From contig NC_088866.1 in the NCBI RefSeq assembly GCF_032884065.1, positions 53,576,068-53,640,067 on the forward strand: DNA of 64,000 nucleotides, read 5' to 3'. Origin of the DNA: Artemia franciscana. Lineage: Eukaryota; Arthropoda; Branchiopoda; Anostraca; Artemiidae. Below the pieces are notes generated by a model. That model worked only from the letters and a program-made list of their open reading frames with translations, made no database searches and was not told the DNA's origin. The position numbers and the translations under genes are program-made. This document shows, piece after piece, positions 45,885 to 60,196 of the stretch; within the stretch, counting starts at the first letter, position 1, and each line of letters begins with the position of its first letter.

Positions 45885-47190
45885 TTTCCAGGGGTGATCG
45901 TATCGACCCAGTGGTCCTAGAATTTTGCGAGAGGGCTCATTCGAACGGAAATGAAAAGATCTAGATGCCCTTTTTAAGTGACCCAAAAATATCGGAGGGC
46001 ACCTAGGCCCCCTCCCACGCTCATTTTTTCCCAAAGCAGTCGGATCAAATTCTGAGATAGCCATTTTCAGTCAGCATAGTCGAAAAACCTTATAACTATA
46101 TCTTTAAGGACGACTTAGTCCCCCACAGTCCCGTGGTTGGGGCTGAAAGTTGCTAATTTTGACCAGTGTTTGCATATATTAATGGTTATTGGGAAATGTA
46201 GAGACGTTTTCAGGGGGATTTTTGGTTGGGAGGGGGGGGGTTTGAGAAGAGGGGGCTATGTGTGGGAAATTTTCCATGGAGGAATTTGTCATGGGGGAAG
46301 AAGATTTCCATAAAGGGGGCGCAGCATTTTCTAGCATTATTTAGAAAAACAATGAGAAAATAAATACGAAAAAGTTTTTTTTTCTAACTGGAAGTATGGA
46401 GTAGCATTAAAACTTAAAACGAACAGAAAATATTACGCATATAAGGGGTTCACCTCCTCCTAATACCTCACTCTTTACGCTAAAGGATTTTTTAGTAATT
46501 TCAGCTATTTATTCTACGGGGGCCTTTGTGATTCGGGGGACAAAATTTAAGCTTTAATGCAAAGAGTTATTGACGAGGTATTGACGAGTGGGTGAACCTT
46601 CTCATATACGTAATAAAACATACGAACATAGAAGTTTGTTACGTAAGCTAATTCGTAAGTTACGTATATCTTTTACTATGAAAACGTTCGTAAAACTAAA
46701 TTTCTAGTTGCCTTTTTAAGTACCCAAAAAATTGGAGAGCAACTGGGCCTCCTTCCCCTCCTTTTTTCGCAAAATCATTCGATCAAAAACTATGGGAAAG
46801 CATTTAGCCAAATAATAAATATGCAAATTTCGCTTTAATTATTCATCTGCGGAGAGCCGAAATCAAATCATGGATTAACTAAAAAAACGTTTAGAAATTA
46901 AATAAAAAACAAGTTTTTTAAATGAAAGTAAGGAGCGACATAAAACTTAAAACGAACAGAAATTACTCCGTATATGAAAGGAGCTTTTCCTTCCTCAACG
47001 CCCCGCTCTTTACGCTAAAGTTTTTTCATTTTCTAAAAAGTAGAGCTAAGAGAGAGAGTCAAACTTAGCGTACAGAGGGAGGCGTTGAGGAAGAAAAGCC
47101 CCTTTCATATACGGAGTAACGTCTGTTCGTTTTAAGTTTTAATGTCGCTCCTTACTTTCATTTAAAAAACCTTGTTTTTTTAAATTAATA
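45885..47190 (-). repeat. Inverted copy of the composite repeat
   Basis: Reverse complement of about 3650-5000. It contains TGATCGTATCGACCCAGTGG, GGCTCTCCGC in reverse near 46850, and the foldback at its right end. The left edge abuts array element B. Confidence 0.8.
46910..47174. repeat. Foldback palindrome, second copy
   Basis: The left arm (about 46910-47022, ending TTTACGCTAAAG) pairs with the right arm (about 47062-47174, starting ACTTAGCGTACAGAG). Same family as 3644-3900. Confidence 0.8.
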
Positions 47191-47217
47191 CCTATTAGAG
47201 GCAACTCTATAGCGGTT

Positions 47218-47317
47218 NNNNNNNNNNNNNNNNNNNNNNNNNNNNNNNNNNNNNNNNNNNNNNNNNNNNNNNNNNNNNNNNNNNNNNNNNNNNNNNNNNN
47301 NNNNNNNNNNNNNNNNN
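47218..47317. other. Assembly gap (100 N)
   Basis: Exactly 100 Ns, the conventional size for a gap of unknown length. The duplicated block starts immediately after it. Confidence 0.98.
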
Positions 47318-50300
47318 ATGTTGCAATCAGATCCATGCCTAAGAATTTTGTTCAAAACAAAGAGTCTTTTTTTGGGGGGGGAGGATGAGGCTTAAGTAGA
47401 ATGTCCATTTAATTTCTAATTCTTGCAGTAACTGGAAAGCGTGTATTTCTGTTTAATCTTCTATGTTTTGGTAAATCCTGTTGAAGGATTAAAGCAGGAA
47501 AAAACCCTTCCATTGGAAGGGTTTTGTTTGAAGCAACTATTTTGTTTGCAGCTAAAAGAGTTAATTTTTAACTTCTAGATTTCTTGAATATATTAAAATT
47601 AAGTACAAATGTATTATATAGTAGTCTAGTTTGTCTTGATGTAGGAAATCTTTGTTAACTTTTTTGAAATGTGAGTGCATTCCAATCTTAATTCATGTGC
47701 TACTGTTACTCTTCTTTTTCTTTGAATTTCATTGCTTTCAGATGAGGAATTATTTTTGTTAAACCTTTTTCTTTTTTCAAAAGTATTTAATCTAATCTTA
47801 GACTTGTGTCAAGTTTGTCTTTATGAATAGGGCTGAACCCATAAGTGCTATTCTTTGCCAAAAAACCTTTTTATAATGTGTTTTTTTTCGTCGGAGGGAG
47901 GGAGGGGCTCTAATTACGAGACTCAACGTTGTTGGTGGGAGTGGCTTGACAATAATTGAGCGATAAATTTCATTCTTATGTTGTAATTATAGGAAGAGCA
48001 TACAAATTACTTCAAGATAAGTGCAATTATTATATCATTTATATTATTTATTTTATCAATTGTATTTATGCGGATGTCCTACTTTGTCGATAAAGTAAAA
48101 TTGATCAATTAAAATTGTGATTCTCAGAACTTTCGGACCTGGTCAGACTCTCTACCCCTCTACTGCATGCATTACGTAGAAAAGGGGTAAGGTAGTTTCA
48201 AATTCCATTAAGAAATTGTTTTAAGTTGCCATAAAAATGGGATATTCGTCTTTTTTAGTATTACACCAACTTCTATGGACGTTATGTCTATATTCAACGG
48301 GGAGGGGAGGGTGTCATAAATGTAAAAAAAGACAAATGATCAGGTAGTTAATTCTAATTATGAAGTAAATTCTAAGAGACCGTTGGATAATAAAGGGGGG
48401 ATTTGAGACCCCCCTCCGCTTTTACCTACTTGCAAATTTTTCAAAATTTGCTGCAACTGCGGAATGACGTGCGTAGTCGCTGGTGTCTTGGCTGTTCCAC
48501 TTTTTGTGTTACTTGACCATTTTATACATCTTAGTGGCTTTCACCATTTTACTAATAATAAGTTATGTAAAGCTATCCACTTGGTCGATATTCTCACTAT
48601 TTAAAATCACCTCGTCACAAGGCATGAATAAGGGGGTTCGAATCTCCCTCCGAAATGTTTTTCAGACTCGTAAAATCGTAACAGAAATTAGCATAAACTT
48701 TTGATGCCTTTTTTGAGGGTTTTTTAACACCCCTCCCCCCGGCCCTTCGAAAAAATCCTGGATACATTATTGCCTCGTCATCCCCATTTAGTCGTAATCG
48801 CAGCAATATCATTCTCGTACATAGTACTAATCAGCATAAATGACCATGCTAGGATAGGACCTTAAGTAAAGCCTTTCTATCAGCTGAGTCGATTGTTCAT
48901 AATCTATAAACTGAAAATTCAAGGGGTCTGAAGATTCGAAATCTGACGTCTCTCAATTATTGCCAGTTCCTCATTTTGCTATTATTTTGTTTTAAGGTAC
49001 TTGTATGATGAACCCTATACCGCTAAGTTGTTCATTCATTGACGCATTATAGAACTGTTTGTTTTGTTTTTTCGTTAGTTTTTTTCAACTTAGCGTGAGA
49101 CAAGACAAAGATGAGTGACAGAATAAATAGAAAATGCGTAGTTAGGGCTATGTGCTTAAACATTATGGGGGGGGGATGTTGGTAAAGTGTATGAAGAGTG
49201 TGAAGTCAGAAAACAATTCTTAATACATAATATGCAGAATAATTATGCCTAACACATTAGGCATGTGCACCTACTATACTTTACCCCCCTCCCCACCAAT
49301 GTGCAAATATATAGCCCAAATTTGTTTCTAAAGTATAATATTTTTATTATACTTTGGTATATTTCATCAGGATTGATCGTCTATGAAACATATTAGAAGA
49401 ATATTAGGTAGGAAGTATATCATACAAGTGCCTATTTTAACTTGAAAAAAAATATGTGTAATGGGTTGTAATACAGAAATTTGGGTTAGAGAATTGAACT
49501 GGTTCACAAGTGCTTATTTATTTTGTGCTTATGATTTATATGACCTGTGATGTCTATTCTTTTACCGATTCTAATTCAAGTAAATTTGAATTACTTCAGG
49601 TCATATTACTTTTATTGATATTTTGTAAATTTTTAATTTTGACAAGTTGAAATCCTTGTGTCGGCTTCATTATGGAATAGAAATTTTAATATTTTTTGTT
49701 GACCCTATTTTGCCATATAAAGTTGAGGCATTTTATATATTTTTTTCAAGCTTTGCTAAAAAAAAATATATCAGTGGAGATTTTAGTAATAAATAGAAAA
49801 AAGTTAAAGAAAACAACTTTCAAAACACAAGTTCTAAAAATCTACCGTCGGTGACAAGTCCCGGACCCCGGTGTTTTTCAGACTTGCTATTCTATACTCA
49901 GCTTATAATTTGTATTGTATGTAACTCAAGTGTTGAAAATTACAAATGGGAGCTGGACTATATTATACTAGTCTCTGCGTCACTAGAAAAGAAAATCCAA
50001 GTATTGACTCAAAAAGTATGGGTAACTTGTAAGAATGGGATTTGTCGCTAGTGTCGATAAAAGCTATCAATGCCATCTAGCATATGGCGACGTTTGGTAT
50101 TTTTTCAGGCTCTATAATTATTTTCCTGGTAGGAAATATGATCAGATACTTGTTACTACCCCATTTTTACCAATTATACTAATTAAATTAATTGGTCTTA
50201 TTATTACACACAAAAATGCCAAGTGTCGCCAAGCGCTAGATGATGTTGACAGTTTTTTCGTCGACGCTAGCGTCAGTTTGCCCTTTTATAATTTACCTAT

Positions 50301-50744
50301 ACTCTTTTGACTGATTTATGAAGAGGGGGTTGCCTCAATTATGGTTAAATATTAGGAGAATTTATGTATGAAATACATAAACAAGAATGTTAGGAGGTGG
50401 AGTCAGGATCCAACTTCCAAGCCTATTGTGGTCACAAACGAGAACTATCATAGCCTCCTGCACACCAGAAAATGCCATTGAACTATGTAGGCTCGTACTT
50501 TTTCTACATCTTATCATAGCTAACCTGGAAGTCCCATGAACAGACTCCTCTTAGCTGCTTCTTTTTAGTGTAGCTCCTCAATATTTTAATGTAACTTGTT
50601 CTTCAGGCTCCTGTTTCCTTTTAATATAACTTTATCCACAACAGTATCTTGGCATAAATCAAATTCTCAAGTTTGATACCAACAAAAAGAAAACTGAACA
50701 TAAATATATGAAACCCAGAGACTAAAATTTTTTTCGTAACAGAT

Positions 50745-51240
50745 TCAAATTTTAATCTGTGAGTCTGTGGACCAAAGAGACCCTAAATTTAAAAAAAAAT
50801 AATACCGAGATGAAGGCACAAGCTTTCCAAAAATGGTTCTAGTTGTTGTTTTTTTTGTATTTTTTTTTTTTTCAATCAGACGTAAATTAACATCAGTAAG
50901 TTCCTGGTCCAAGGGGATTCCAATTTACAAAACAAAAAATCTAAAACAAATATGAGTTCAATCGAAAACAGTGTAAATGAAGGGCCAACGGTCTTTTTTG
51001 AACGGTTTGAAACTTAAACCTTTGAATCCCAGGGACAGGGGGGGGGGGGCTAGTATACAAAGGAAAATATGTAATTTTGGACTTAAAATGAGCCAAATAG
51101 TTTTTTTTCGTTCCGGTTGAAATATATGTCCGCAAGCTCCCGGGGATTTCAATGCACAAAATAGGGATAAAAATAATTTTTTCAGAGGACTCGAAACCCA
51201 CTATGTACGTATCTGGGACCAGGGGACTCTAGATTACAAA
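50745..51240 (+). repeat. Degenerate 80-130-bp tandem repeat (copy 2)
   Basis: Counterpart of 15600-16095 with the same five cores. Confidence 0.7.
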
Positions 51241-52529
51241 GAAAATTTTTGCTGGAGACAACAAACCTACAGGTATATAGACTGGGTGATGAGAACCTCA
51301 CCGAAGACAAAACTACATTTGAAAAATCAATTTTATTAATTTGTGATGCCTTGGAATCGGCCAAACATTGTTTTCCTCTAATCACCTTGAAATATGCTAG
51401 GAAAACCCATATAAAACCAAAAATTATCCATATTTTATCTTCTTTATGGTTTTAATTCCCCTTCTCTATCTTCTGTGTCTTTTATAGGAAAGTGTAGTTT
51501 AAAGTATTACACAAAATTACGGCTGGTGGCACATTCCGGCTGAATGATTTGATTTTGTCTAAACTTTGCAGTTTTGTCAAAACTAAACATCTGTTTCTCC
51601 AACAGAAGAGAAAAACACCAAGAAATTATCAGTAAATCATTAGGCACCTTAGCCTTTAAAGGGGTAGTGGGGCAGTAGTCCCGCCCTTATTGTTGGTAGC
51701 CCTTCTTTTGTTTTAAGTCTGACTTGATTGTTCTTTTTAATTTCTCTTCGTTTTAAACTTTACTCCTTCATTCATAGAATTTGTGTAAAGCTGTTAACTC
51801 TTCTTTCAAAAATTGTCTTTTCGAAACATTTATTTGAATTAATTAACAAGAGAAGCTACGGTAGTGGTAGAGGTATAATCGCTCTTAAAGTTATGGTGAT
51901 AGAGGTTTATGGTTTACATACTATTTTTAGACCTATATTGAGCAATCTTGAACAAGTATGCTAACAGGGCAACGTACGAAAACATTTTTTTCTGCAAATT
52001 GACGTTATTTAGTAAATTTTTCATAGCATAGTACGGTCAAAAATATTTGAAAGTGCTAAATGAGACTTGAAATTCAGCAGGTAAAACTAGCACTATTACT
52101 GGGTTTTGCTAAATATTTAAAGGCCATATCCTACAGATTGAGTATATGTCGCTTTATAAAAATCGTGTTGAACTATAATGCTGATAAATTAAAATTCGCT
52201 TTCATATACTTTCATGAGAATTTCATGCTAATAATAGTCCCTTTGTTAAAAAAAAATGTGTCAATATTTTATTAAAGAGAAGACACCTATTTGTAACATA
52301 ATGTAAGCATTTTTCTAATATTTTAAAAACTTTAGTCTCGGAATTAATGTAGGTCGTTTTACAAAATACGAGTTCAAGAATTACTGATAAAGAATAATCA
52401 CCTTTAAAGCAAGTACTTTTGTCGGGATTTTTTTTTTCCAGTCTCCTTTAAATCACCAGAAAAACAGGTTTGGGAGCCTCTTTGGCTAACTAGGATTTTA
52501 TTTTTATGCGAAATTATTTTAAAAAAACT

Positions 52530-53890
52530 TTCCAAAAAAGGAGATTTGTAAAAAAAAGTAAAAGCCATATTAAACTAAAGATCAGAAGAAATAGAAATTT
52601 ACAATAACTCAAACTCAAAAAGACCAGAAATTACTATTAAAGATAAGTGAAACCTACAACAAACAGAAATTAAATAAACAGTCATAGCAAAAAAATATAC
52701 AACAGGTACTAATATAATTGAATAAAAGTATCTTAGAAAAGTAAAGCATTAGTTGAATATGCAAATCAAACTTAAAGCGAACAAAAATATTCAGCTATTG
52801 AAGTGTAAATGAAAACGACCAGAAATTAAACAAACCATCACAGCAAATAAAACATAAAAGACTTACTTGACTTATGTCTCCTACCGGGCGTGGCTCAGCG
52901 TAGAGAATGATGTCAACTTCCTCCAACTGTTTCGACCAGCAGCTAACGCTGGTGCGTCTTGAATATGGATGTTTTCAGGCTTCAAGTTTTTTTAAAGACT
53001 ATCGGACAGTCTTTTCGGACAGTCAAGTTTTTTTAAAGACTATCGGACAGTGTTTCGGCCTTCTGTGAGGTTGTTTCAAGGTACTAATATAAATGAGTAA
53101 ATAAATCTTAAAACGAGTGAAACTTAGATTAAATATGCAAATCAAGTTTGAAACGAGCAAAAATCACTACAAACAAGAGTTTGGGTGATTTTTGACAACA
53201 AAAATCCCTAAAAACAAGAGTTTGGGTGATTCGACTCCTTCCTTCACTGTAAAAGTCTAATACCTACTACTTCATTGGTGCTTTACTGAAGAATGTTTGT
53301 GTATTGAACAGCCTTGGAAGGTACAAAAAAAATCAAACTGAGTTTTTGATATATAATGCTATTAATTGTTGAAAAATCATCAGTTCAAGATTTTTTTTCG
53401 CTGTAATTTTATTTTCATTTTCAATGCCGCAATAATTGAAAAAAAAAATATTTGTAACATAATTCGTTTTAATTAAAGCACCAATGACATAGTAGGCTTT
53501 AGACTTTTACAGTTAGGGAAGGGGGGCAGTACCCAAACTCTTGTTAGTAGTGAGGAAATGTTTGTTTTGAGCAATTCGTTTTCAGTAAAGTCCCAATGGT
53601 GCAGTAGGTTTGTAGTAAACTCTTGTTTGTAGAGATTTTTTTTTCGTTTTGAGCTTGATTTGCACATTCAATTTAAGTTTCACTCGTTTTAAGATCCATT
53701 TACTCATTTATATTAGTACATATTGTATGTTAGTTTGCTGTGATGTTGTTTGTGTATAACTGTATATGTGTGTAGCAAACAACTGCGTATGTTTGTTTGC
53801 GGTTTCTATTTCTTCTGATCTTAAGTTTAATATGGCCTTGACTTTTCTTAAGAAAAATTCTTTTTCGGGAATATTTTTTAAGCAATTTCT
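52530..53890. repeat. Imperfect inverted-repeat element (copy 2)
   Basis: Counterpart of 17380-18850. It lacks the segment equivalent to about 18380-18530, joining GTTTTGAGCA to ATTCGTTTTCAG near 53569, and has a duplicated ACTATCGGACAG segment near 53000-53050. Confidence 0.75.
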
Positions 53891-54439
53891 GTAAATTTTT
53901 TATTACCAGAGTTTCAAGTTTTTCAAAATTTCCTATTTCAAAATAATTTTTTACTCTGAGATAAACGAAAAAATTTTGGCAAGAAATAACAAAATTAAAC
54001 TAAATATTCGATGAATAATGATATTAACTGCTGAAAGCTCACCAGCTCAAGATCTTGTTTCACCTAGGGCCGAATTTAAAGCTTTGACGCTTTTAGGCCC
54101 AAGCGTTTTGGCCGCTCCATTTTTGCAAGATTTTCGAGGGAATCCTCAAAACTTTGGGAAAAGTGAAAGCCACAGGGCCTAGTGGGCCTATTGGTTAGTC
54201 CTGGTCTGGTTTTGCTGCAGTTTGCATTTTATTTTCCATGCTTTAATAAGTAAAACAGAGAATATTTATAATATATTTCGTTTTAGTAAAGTGCCAAATA
54301 CACAGTAGGTCTTATATTTTTACCGTTAGGAAAACGGGGAGTAGCCATAGTCTTGTTTGTAGTGAAAAGGTTTTGCGAAAGAGCTCATAAGATTCAACGG
54401 AATTCCCATAATTTTTTGAAGAGAATATCGTTAATATTT

Positions 54440-57400
54440 TTTTTTCGTGTGTGTGTATGTATGGGGGGGGGGGGTCGGACCATGAAGAAGGGCCAGGGGT
54501 CAGTTCCCATTAATCTTGAAATAAAATATTGTGTATAAGTTTTTTTAGGGGAGGGGGGGGAGGTCAGGCCATAGAGGGTCAGGTGAGAGCTGCCTCAACT
54601 TTTGGAGTAAAATGTCATTAATATGTTTTTAGAGGGGTGGGGGTCTGGCCATACTGAGAAGGTCAGGGGTCAACTCGCTTAAGGTTTGGAATACAAAATC
54701 ATTCATAAGTTTTTCGAGTTTGGGTGGGGGTTTGGCTTATCTGGTCTTTGAACTATTTTCGAAACCTTCGTATAAGAACCTTATATGCCCCATGGACATA
54801 ACATACGACCCTTGCCCCAGGGCTGTGGTGGCCTGTGTTGACCCTGGGGTTTTTGTTAACCGATCTTCTGACTTATTTTAACAAAATAGCTTTCTCAAAA
54901 ATTCGATCGGATAGATTTTAGGTAAAAAAAAAGGACATAACATACGACTCTTGCCCCAGGGCTGTGGTGATCTGTGTTGACCCTGGGGTTTTGTTAACCG
55001 ATCTTTTGACTTATTTGAACAAAATAGCTTTCTCAAAAATTCGATCGGATGGATTCGAGGTAAAAAAGGCAGGAGGGCTAGTTGCCCTGCGGTCCCTTTT
55101 GACTCTTAAAAAGGGAACTAAAACTTTCAATTTTCAATAGAATGAGCCCGAACCTTTTCTTCTTCCATATAAATCTTATGTGGCTCCGAGCATAATTTAC
55201 AATCTTTCCTCCGGCCTTGGGGGAGGGGGTGATTATGTTGAAGTTTTTATATCTGATTACTGGACTACTTTTAAAAATAGATGTCTTAAAATTTTGATTG
55301 AATGGGGGCTCGTAGCCCTCCGATCACTTTTGACTCTTAAAAAGGGCACTAGAAATTCCAATTTATAACTGAAGTTTATACTTCAGTTATATAAACCCCC
55401 TCTGAAGTTTATACTACCATTCCTTCCATAACAACTTTATATGCCTCGAGGGAATAACTTACATCACCTGCTTCCAGGTTCTGGGGGGGGGCTTGTTACC
55501 CCTGGAGTTTTTGTTAAATGAGTTTTGGTCAATTTTAAACAAGATGGCTCCATAAATAATTTAATCGGACGCATTTGAGGAAAAAAAGGTTGGTGGGTAA
55601 AGGGGGGGGGGTAGTTACCATCGGATCACTTTTGACTCTTAAAAGGGAACTAAAACTTTGAATTTCTAATCATTTGAGTCCCCTCCAAAGTTTTTAGGAC
55701 CACTTCTTCCATAAAAACCATAGATACCCCTGGGGCACAAGCTACAACCATTAGTTCGGTGCGCCCTGGGGGGGGGGGAGAATGTTGACCTCGAATTTTT
55801 TGTTATTTGATCGTTGGACTATTTCAAAGAAAATGGCTTTCTCAAATCTGTCGGATGCTTTTAAGAAAAAATGGTATGGGGTGGGGGTAGATTCCCAGTG
55901 ATCACTTTCGACTCTTATAAAGGTAACTCAATTTCCACCCAAATGAGCAACCTCTGAGCTTAATACGACCATCCCTTAAATAAAATCTTATATTCCCCTG
56001 GGGCATAAGTAAAAATACTTGCCACTGGGCTCCGGGGCGTTGTGCAGACCCTGGAGTTTTTGTTATCTGATGTTTGAACTATTTTCAATAACATACTTAT
56101 CTCAAAACTTTCATTGGATGGGTTTGGGTAAAAAGAGCGGGAGGCTAGTTGACTTCTGATCTCTTTTGACTCTTAAAATTTGAGCTAGAACTTTCAATTT
56201 CCAATCAAATGAACCTCTTCTAAAGTTTATACGAGCACCCCTTCCATAAAAAAAACATATATGTCCCCAGAGCATAACTTACAACGCCTATCCCTGGGCC
56301 CTGGGAGGTTGTGTCTACGCCAGAAGGTGAACATTTTATCAGACTTGGGGAGAAAAGAGCATAGAGGCTATTTGCTCTCTTATCACTTTGGCTCCTAAAA
56401 AGGACACAATAACTTCCGATTTCCTATCGAACTAGGCTCTCCAAAGTTTATATGACCATCCCTTCCATATGAAGTGCCTAAGGGGAAAAATTGGAGCCTT
56501 GTGGTCTAGAATTTGGTGAGGGAGGCTAGTTGCCATCGGATCACTTCAGATCATCGGAGTCCCCCCCCCCCTTCAAGTTTAAAACAACCACTACTTCCAT
56601 ATACATTTTATTTTCCCGGGGGCATAAGTAACAATCCTTCCCTAGGAATCTGTGGGGGGGGGGGGGGGTTGACACCCATGTTTTTGTAATTTAATCGTTG
56701 GACTATTTCAAACAAACTAGCAATCTCAAAATTCTGATCGGATGCATTTGGGGAACAGAGGGTGTGTCAACCAAATAAGTTTTTGAATGGGGATAAATCA
56801 ATTTATTTAGACAGTAAAAAAGCAGTCACAAAAGCTCGCATATTTTGATCACTTAAGGTGTTACGTCAAAAATAGAGGGTGTGTGGGGGAGGGGATAAAT
56901 GCCCTTTGATCCCTTTCGACTCATAAAAAGGTAACTAGAACTTTCAATTTCCAAGTAAATGAGCCACCTCTGAAGTTTATACTACCTCTCCTTACATAAA
57001 AACCTTATATGCCCCGTGGGCAAAACTTAAAATGTTTTTTTTCTGGGCTCTGGGGGTTTGTGTCTGGGTCTGGGGGCTCAGATGTTTGAACTAATTTTAA
57101 CAAAATGCCTATCTCCAAATTTTTATGGGATGGGTTTGGGGAAAAAAGGGCATAGAAGGGGGTCTAATTACCCTTTTGATCTCCTTTGTCTCTTTAAAAG
57201 TGAACTAGAACTTTCAATTTCCAGTCAAACGAGCTCAATCTTAAGTTTCAACGACTATCCCTTCTATAAGAACCATATATGCCCCAAGGGCTTAACTAAC
57301 AACGCATGCCCCGGTCTCAAGGGAGTTGTGTTTATCCTGGATTTCTTATTATCTGGTGTTTGAACTATTCTTACGAAAATAGCTATCTCAGATTTTTATC

Positions 57401-57715
57401 AGATGGGTTTAGGGAAAAAAGGGGTAGTGGAGGGTAGTTGTCCTCCAATCTATTTGGACTCTGAAAAAGTGAAGTAGAAATTTTAACTTTCAATCAAATG
57501 AGCCCTCTCTGAAGTTTATACAAACATTCCTTCTAAAAGAATCAAATATTCCACCAGGGCAACACCTATAACACCTGGCCCCGGGCCCTGGGGGGTCGTA
57601 TTGATCCCATAATTGCCCTCCCCATATCCCATAATTTTGACTCTTAAAAAGAGCACTAGAACTCCCGACTTCCAATCGAATGAGCCCTCTTTGAAATTTA
57701 TACCTTCCATATGAA
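54440..57715 (+). repeat. Satellite-like roughly 260-bp array (copy 2)
   Basis: Counterpart of 19430-22680, unit for unit, including the recent 140-bp tandem pair (about 54793-55070). G-run lengths differ. Confidence 0.85.
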
Positions 57716-57847
57716 GTGCCTCTGGGGAAAAAAAACTATAAAACATTAGAGCCGTATGGCCTTTACTATAGGCAATGCTATAGCGTTGCCTCTGATTTGA
57801 TTCGGTCTTTAAAATATCATCTCAGTATTAGGCAGCTAACTAAAAAT

Positions 57848-58563
57848 ATGAATTACTTCTCTGTTCGTAGGCAGTTTCGTAAAAGCTCAATTATAACATT
57901 ACTTAATGATTTCACAGAGGAGGCTTTTTTGTCAAAGATGAAAGCTAACGCTAATAAATCATCAATTATGACAGTTAATTTTTTTAATCGCCCCCTTCTT
58001 TCAAAATTCCATTCCTCCCAAAATTCCTGTCACATGCATTAAACTACTTGGGGTGACAATTACTAATGATTTGAAGTGGGATGCCCATGTTCATAACATC
58101 CTCAAACAAGCTTCCCTCATGTTTCCCTTCTAAAGGTTTTTATTAAGTTTTCTTTCCCCCCTAAGAATCTCCTCAAACTATTGTTCCTTTTTTCGGCCAA
58201 TACTGGAGTTGGCTTGTCTAGTGTGGCATTTCAGCTTTCTTCAAAACATATTTATGATTGAAGATGTCCAAAAACGAGCAATTAGAATCATAAATGGTGA
58301 AGGGAAGATTCCATATCATTACTTACTAACCACTTTGGCCGAGAGAAGAAACCTCATGTGCCTTCGTCTTGGTACCAAGACCTTGTCTGTTCTCCGATTA
58401 CGTTGCACCATCCCCAAACCCTACCTTTCCACCCACAACATACCCTCCCATATTAAAATCCCAAAGAGTCCTCAAACTGACTCTCATCCCCGCTAAACAT
58501 GAAAGGTATCACAAAACTTTTGTTCGGAGTTTTGTTGATTTGTATATTAGCCAGGAAAACTAG
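57848..58563 (+). pseudogene. Jockey/CR1-like RT relic (copy 2)
   Basis: Counterpart of 22797-23516 with the same motifs (KLLGVTITNDLKWDAH, IEDVQKRAIRIINGEGK, final DLYISQEN-stop). Additional small deletions, for example in the SSKHTY region near 58240, show independent decay. Confidence 0.8.
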
Positions 58564-58939
58564 TCATTAATTTTATTGTTATCTATTTATTTTTTTTTAT
58601 TTTTGACTTTTAAACTAAGTTTTGACTCATCCTTTTTTTTCTTTATTTATGTATTCTGTTTGGATTATGTTTGAAGTGAAGTTTAATTGGTTACGTTTGA
58701 CGTAAAGGTCAAATTCTTTGTATACTAGTGCTATTTGTGAAATAAAATTAAAATTCAGCAATCATGTTGTGAACGAAGTTCTTAAATTAAACTATATTTG
58801 ACTGTCAATGACAAACTAAGACGATACTTTACAGGTTATTTGACTTTTCTAAGGACGAGGAAAGGACTAGTAGGCTACACAGGCTCTAGGCTCTATCTAC
58901 ACTCATTTCCCCTCAAAGGGGAAATAAGGGGGACTCCCC

Positions 58940-59605
58940 CTGGTTTTGCGAAGTCGTAAAAGTTGTTTGTTTTGACTTCTTAAGGTCCAAGGTGCTCATT
59001 TCTTAGACAATCTAAGTTTTACATCCTTCTCTTGGAAACACTTTTGCATTTTCAAACTTCTCGGAAAATAAATGGCTGATTTTGACACAACTGAGATTAA
59101 ATTATAAAAATCAAATACTAAATTCGCTTGTAAATAGAATAGAATCGTAAAGTCGTTTAAATGAAACTGGGTTTCAAGGGACCGAACTGGTAGCAACTCA
59201 TGTCTAAAAAGCCTGCTTATGCTTGCATATGATTTGTTTTTGTCTGGTTGTTCAAATTAAGCCTCTACATTTTCTGAAGTCATTCAAGTCGTCTATTTTG
59301 GCCTTATCCAGTTCCCAGGTGCTCAACTCAGCTATAGACAGTCTAGGTTGCATTTTTCCTTCTCCTAAAAAGACTTTGAGGTTTTCAATAAAGAAAAGGT
59401 TTATTTTATTCTTGCTTAGCTTCGGTCGTAAATACTGAAAACTAAATTTGCGTGTAAATAGAATATAGTCGTTTTATTTTATTGTTTAATTCCTCTTTTA
59501 AATAATCTTGGATCTAAACAGAGTCGTTTAAATTAAACCAGGCTTCTAGGGATTGGTCTGGTAGCCTAGCAACTGGCCTTAAAATCTGTTTATGTTCGCA
59601 TGTTG
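58940..59605 (+). repeat. Two-unit degenerate tandem duplication (copy 2)
   Basis: Counterpart of 23886-24560. Confidence 0.6.
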
Positions 59606-59796
59606 TCGGATTGTTGGTGAGACTTTGACTACTATTTGAAGAAAAGGAAAGAAATTTCAAAACAAAATAGAAAAGTAATTAGAATTCAAAGAAAAAAAGC
59701 CCCAAGACACCCTCGAACTATGGTTTTGCAGCAAGCAAAACGTGGAAAGACAAACAGAAAAACTGTGAATTTTTCGTTGACGCTGCAGGGACCCTA

Positions 59797-60165
59797 ACGA
59801 GACAGCGCATTGGCTTTATGATAACTAAAGAACAAAACGGGAATTTTGTTCAAATTATTCAACTTCTAGCGAGATACGTGGCAGCTCTTAATATCTGATA
59901 TAGACCATGAAAATTTACCTAATTACCCACAATTCCTCATAGTTCATTGACTCTTTTCAGCAGAAGTCAGGGAGAAGATCCTCGACGAAGTTTTGGATTC
60001 AGAATTTTATTCTCGGATACGATACCCGATGCTTCACATACTGATAAGCTTACGGGTGTAATCCGAGACACCAGCTCAAAAGGGACACCTAGGAAGAGAC
60101 CTTATTGAAATGAAAATAATATTCAAATTATATATTATATTATTATTATATATGATATATGTATG

Positions 60166-60196
<31 letters not shown>

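Noticed and set aside
47139..47336. Open frame spanning the N run
   Set aside because: Artefact of translating the assembly gap.
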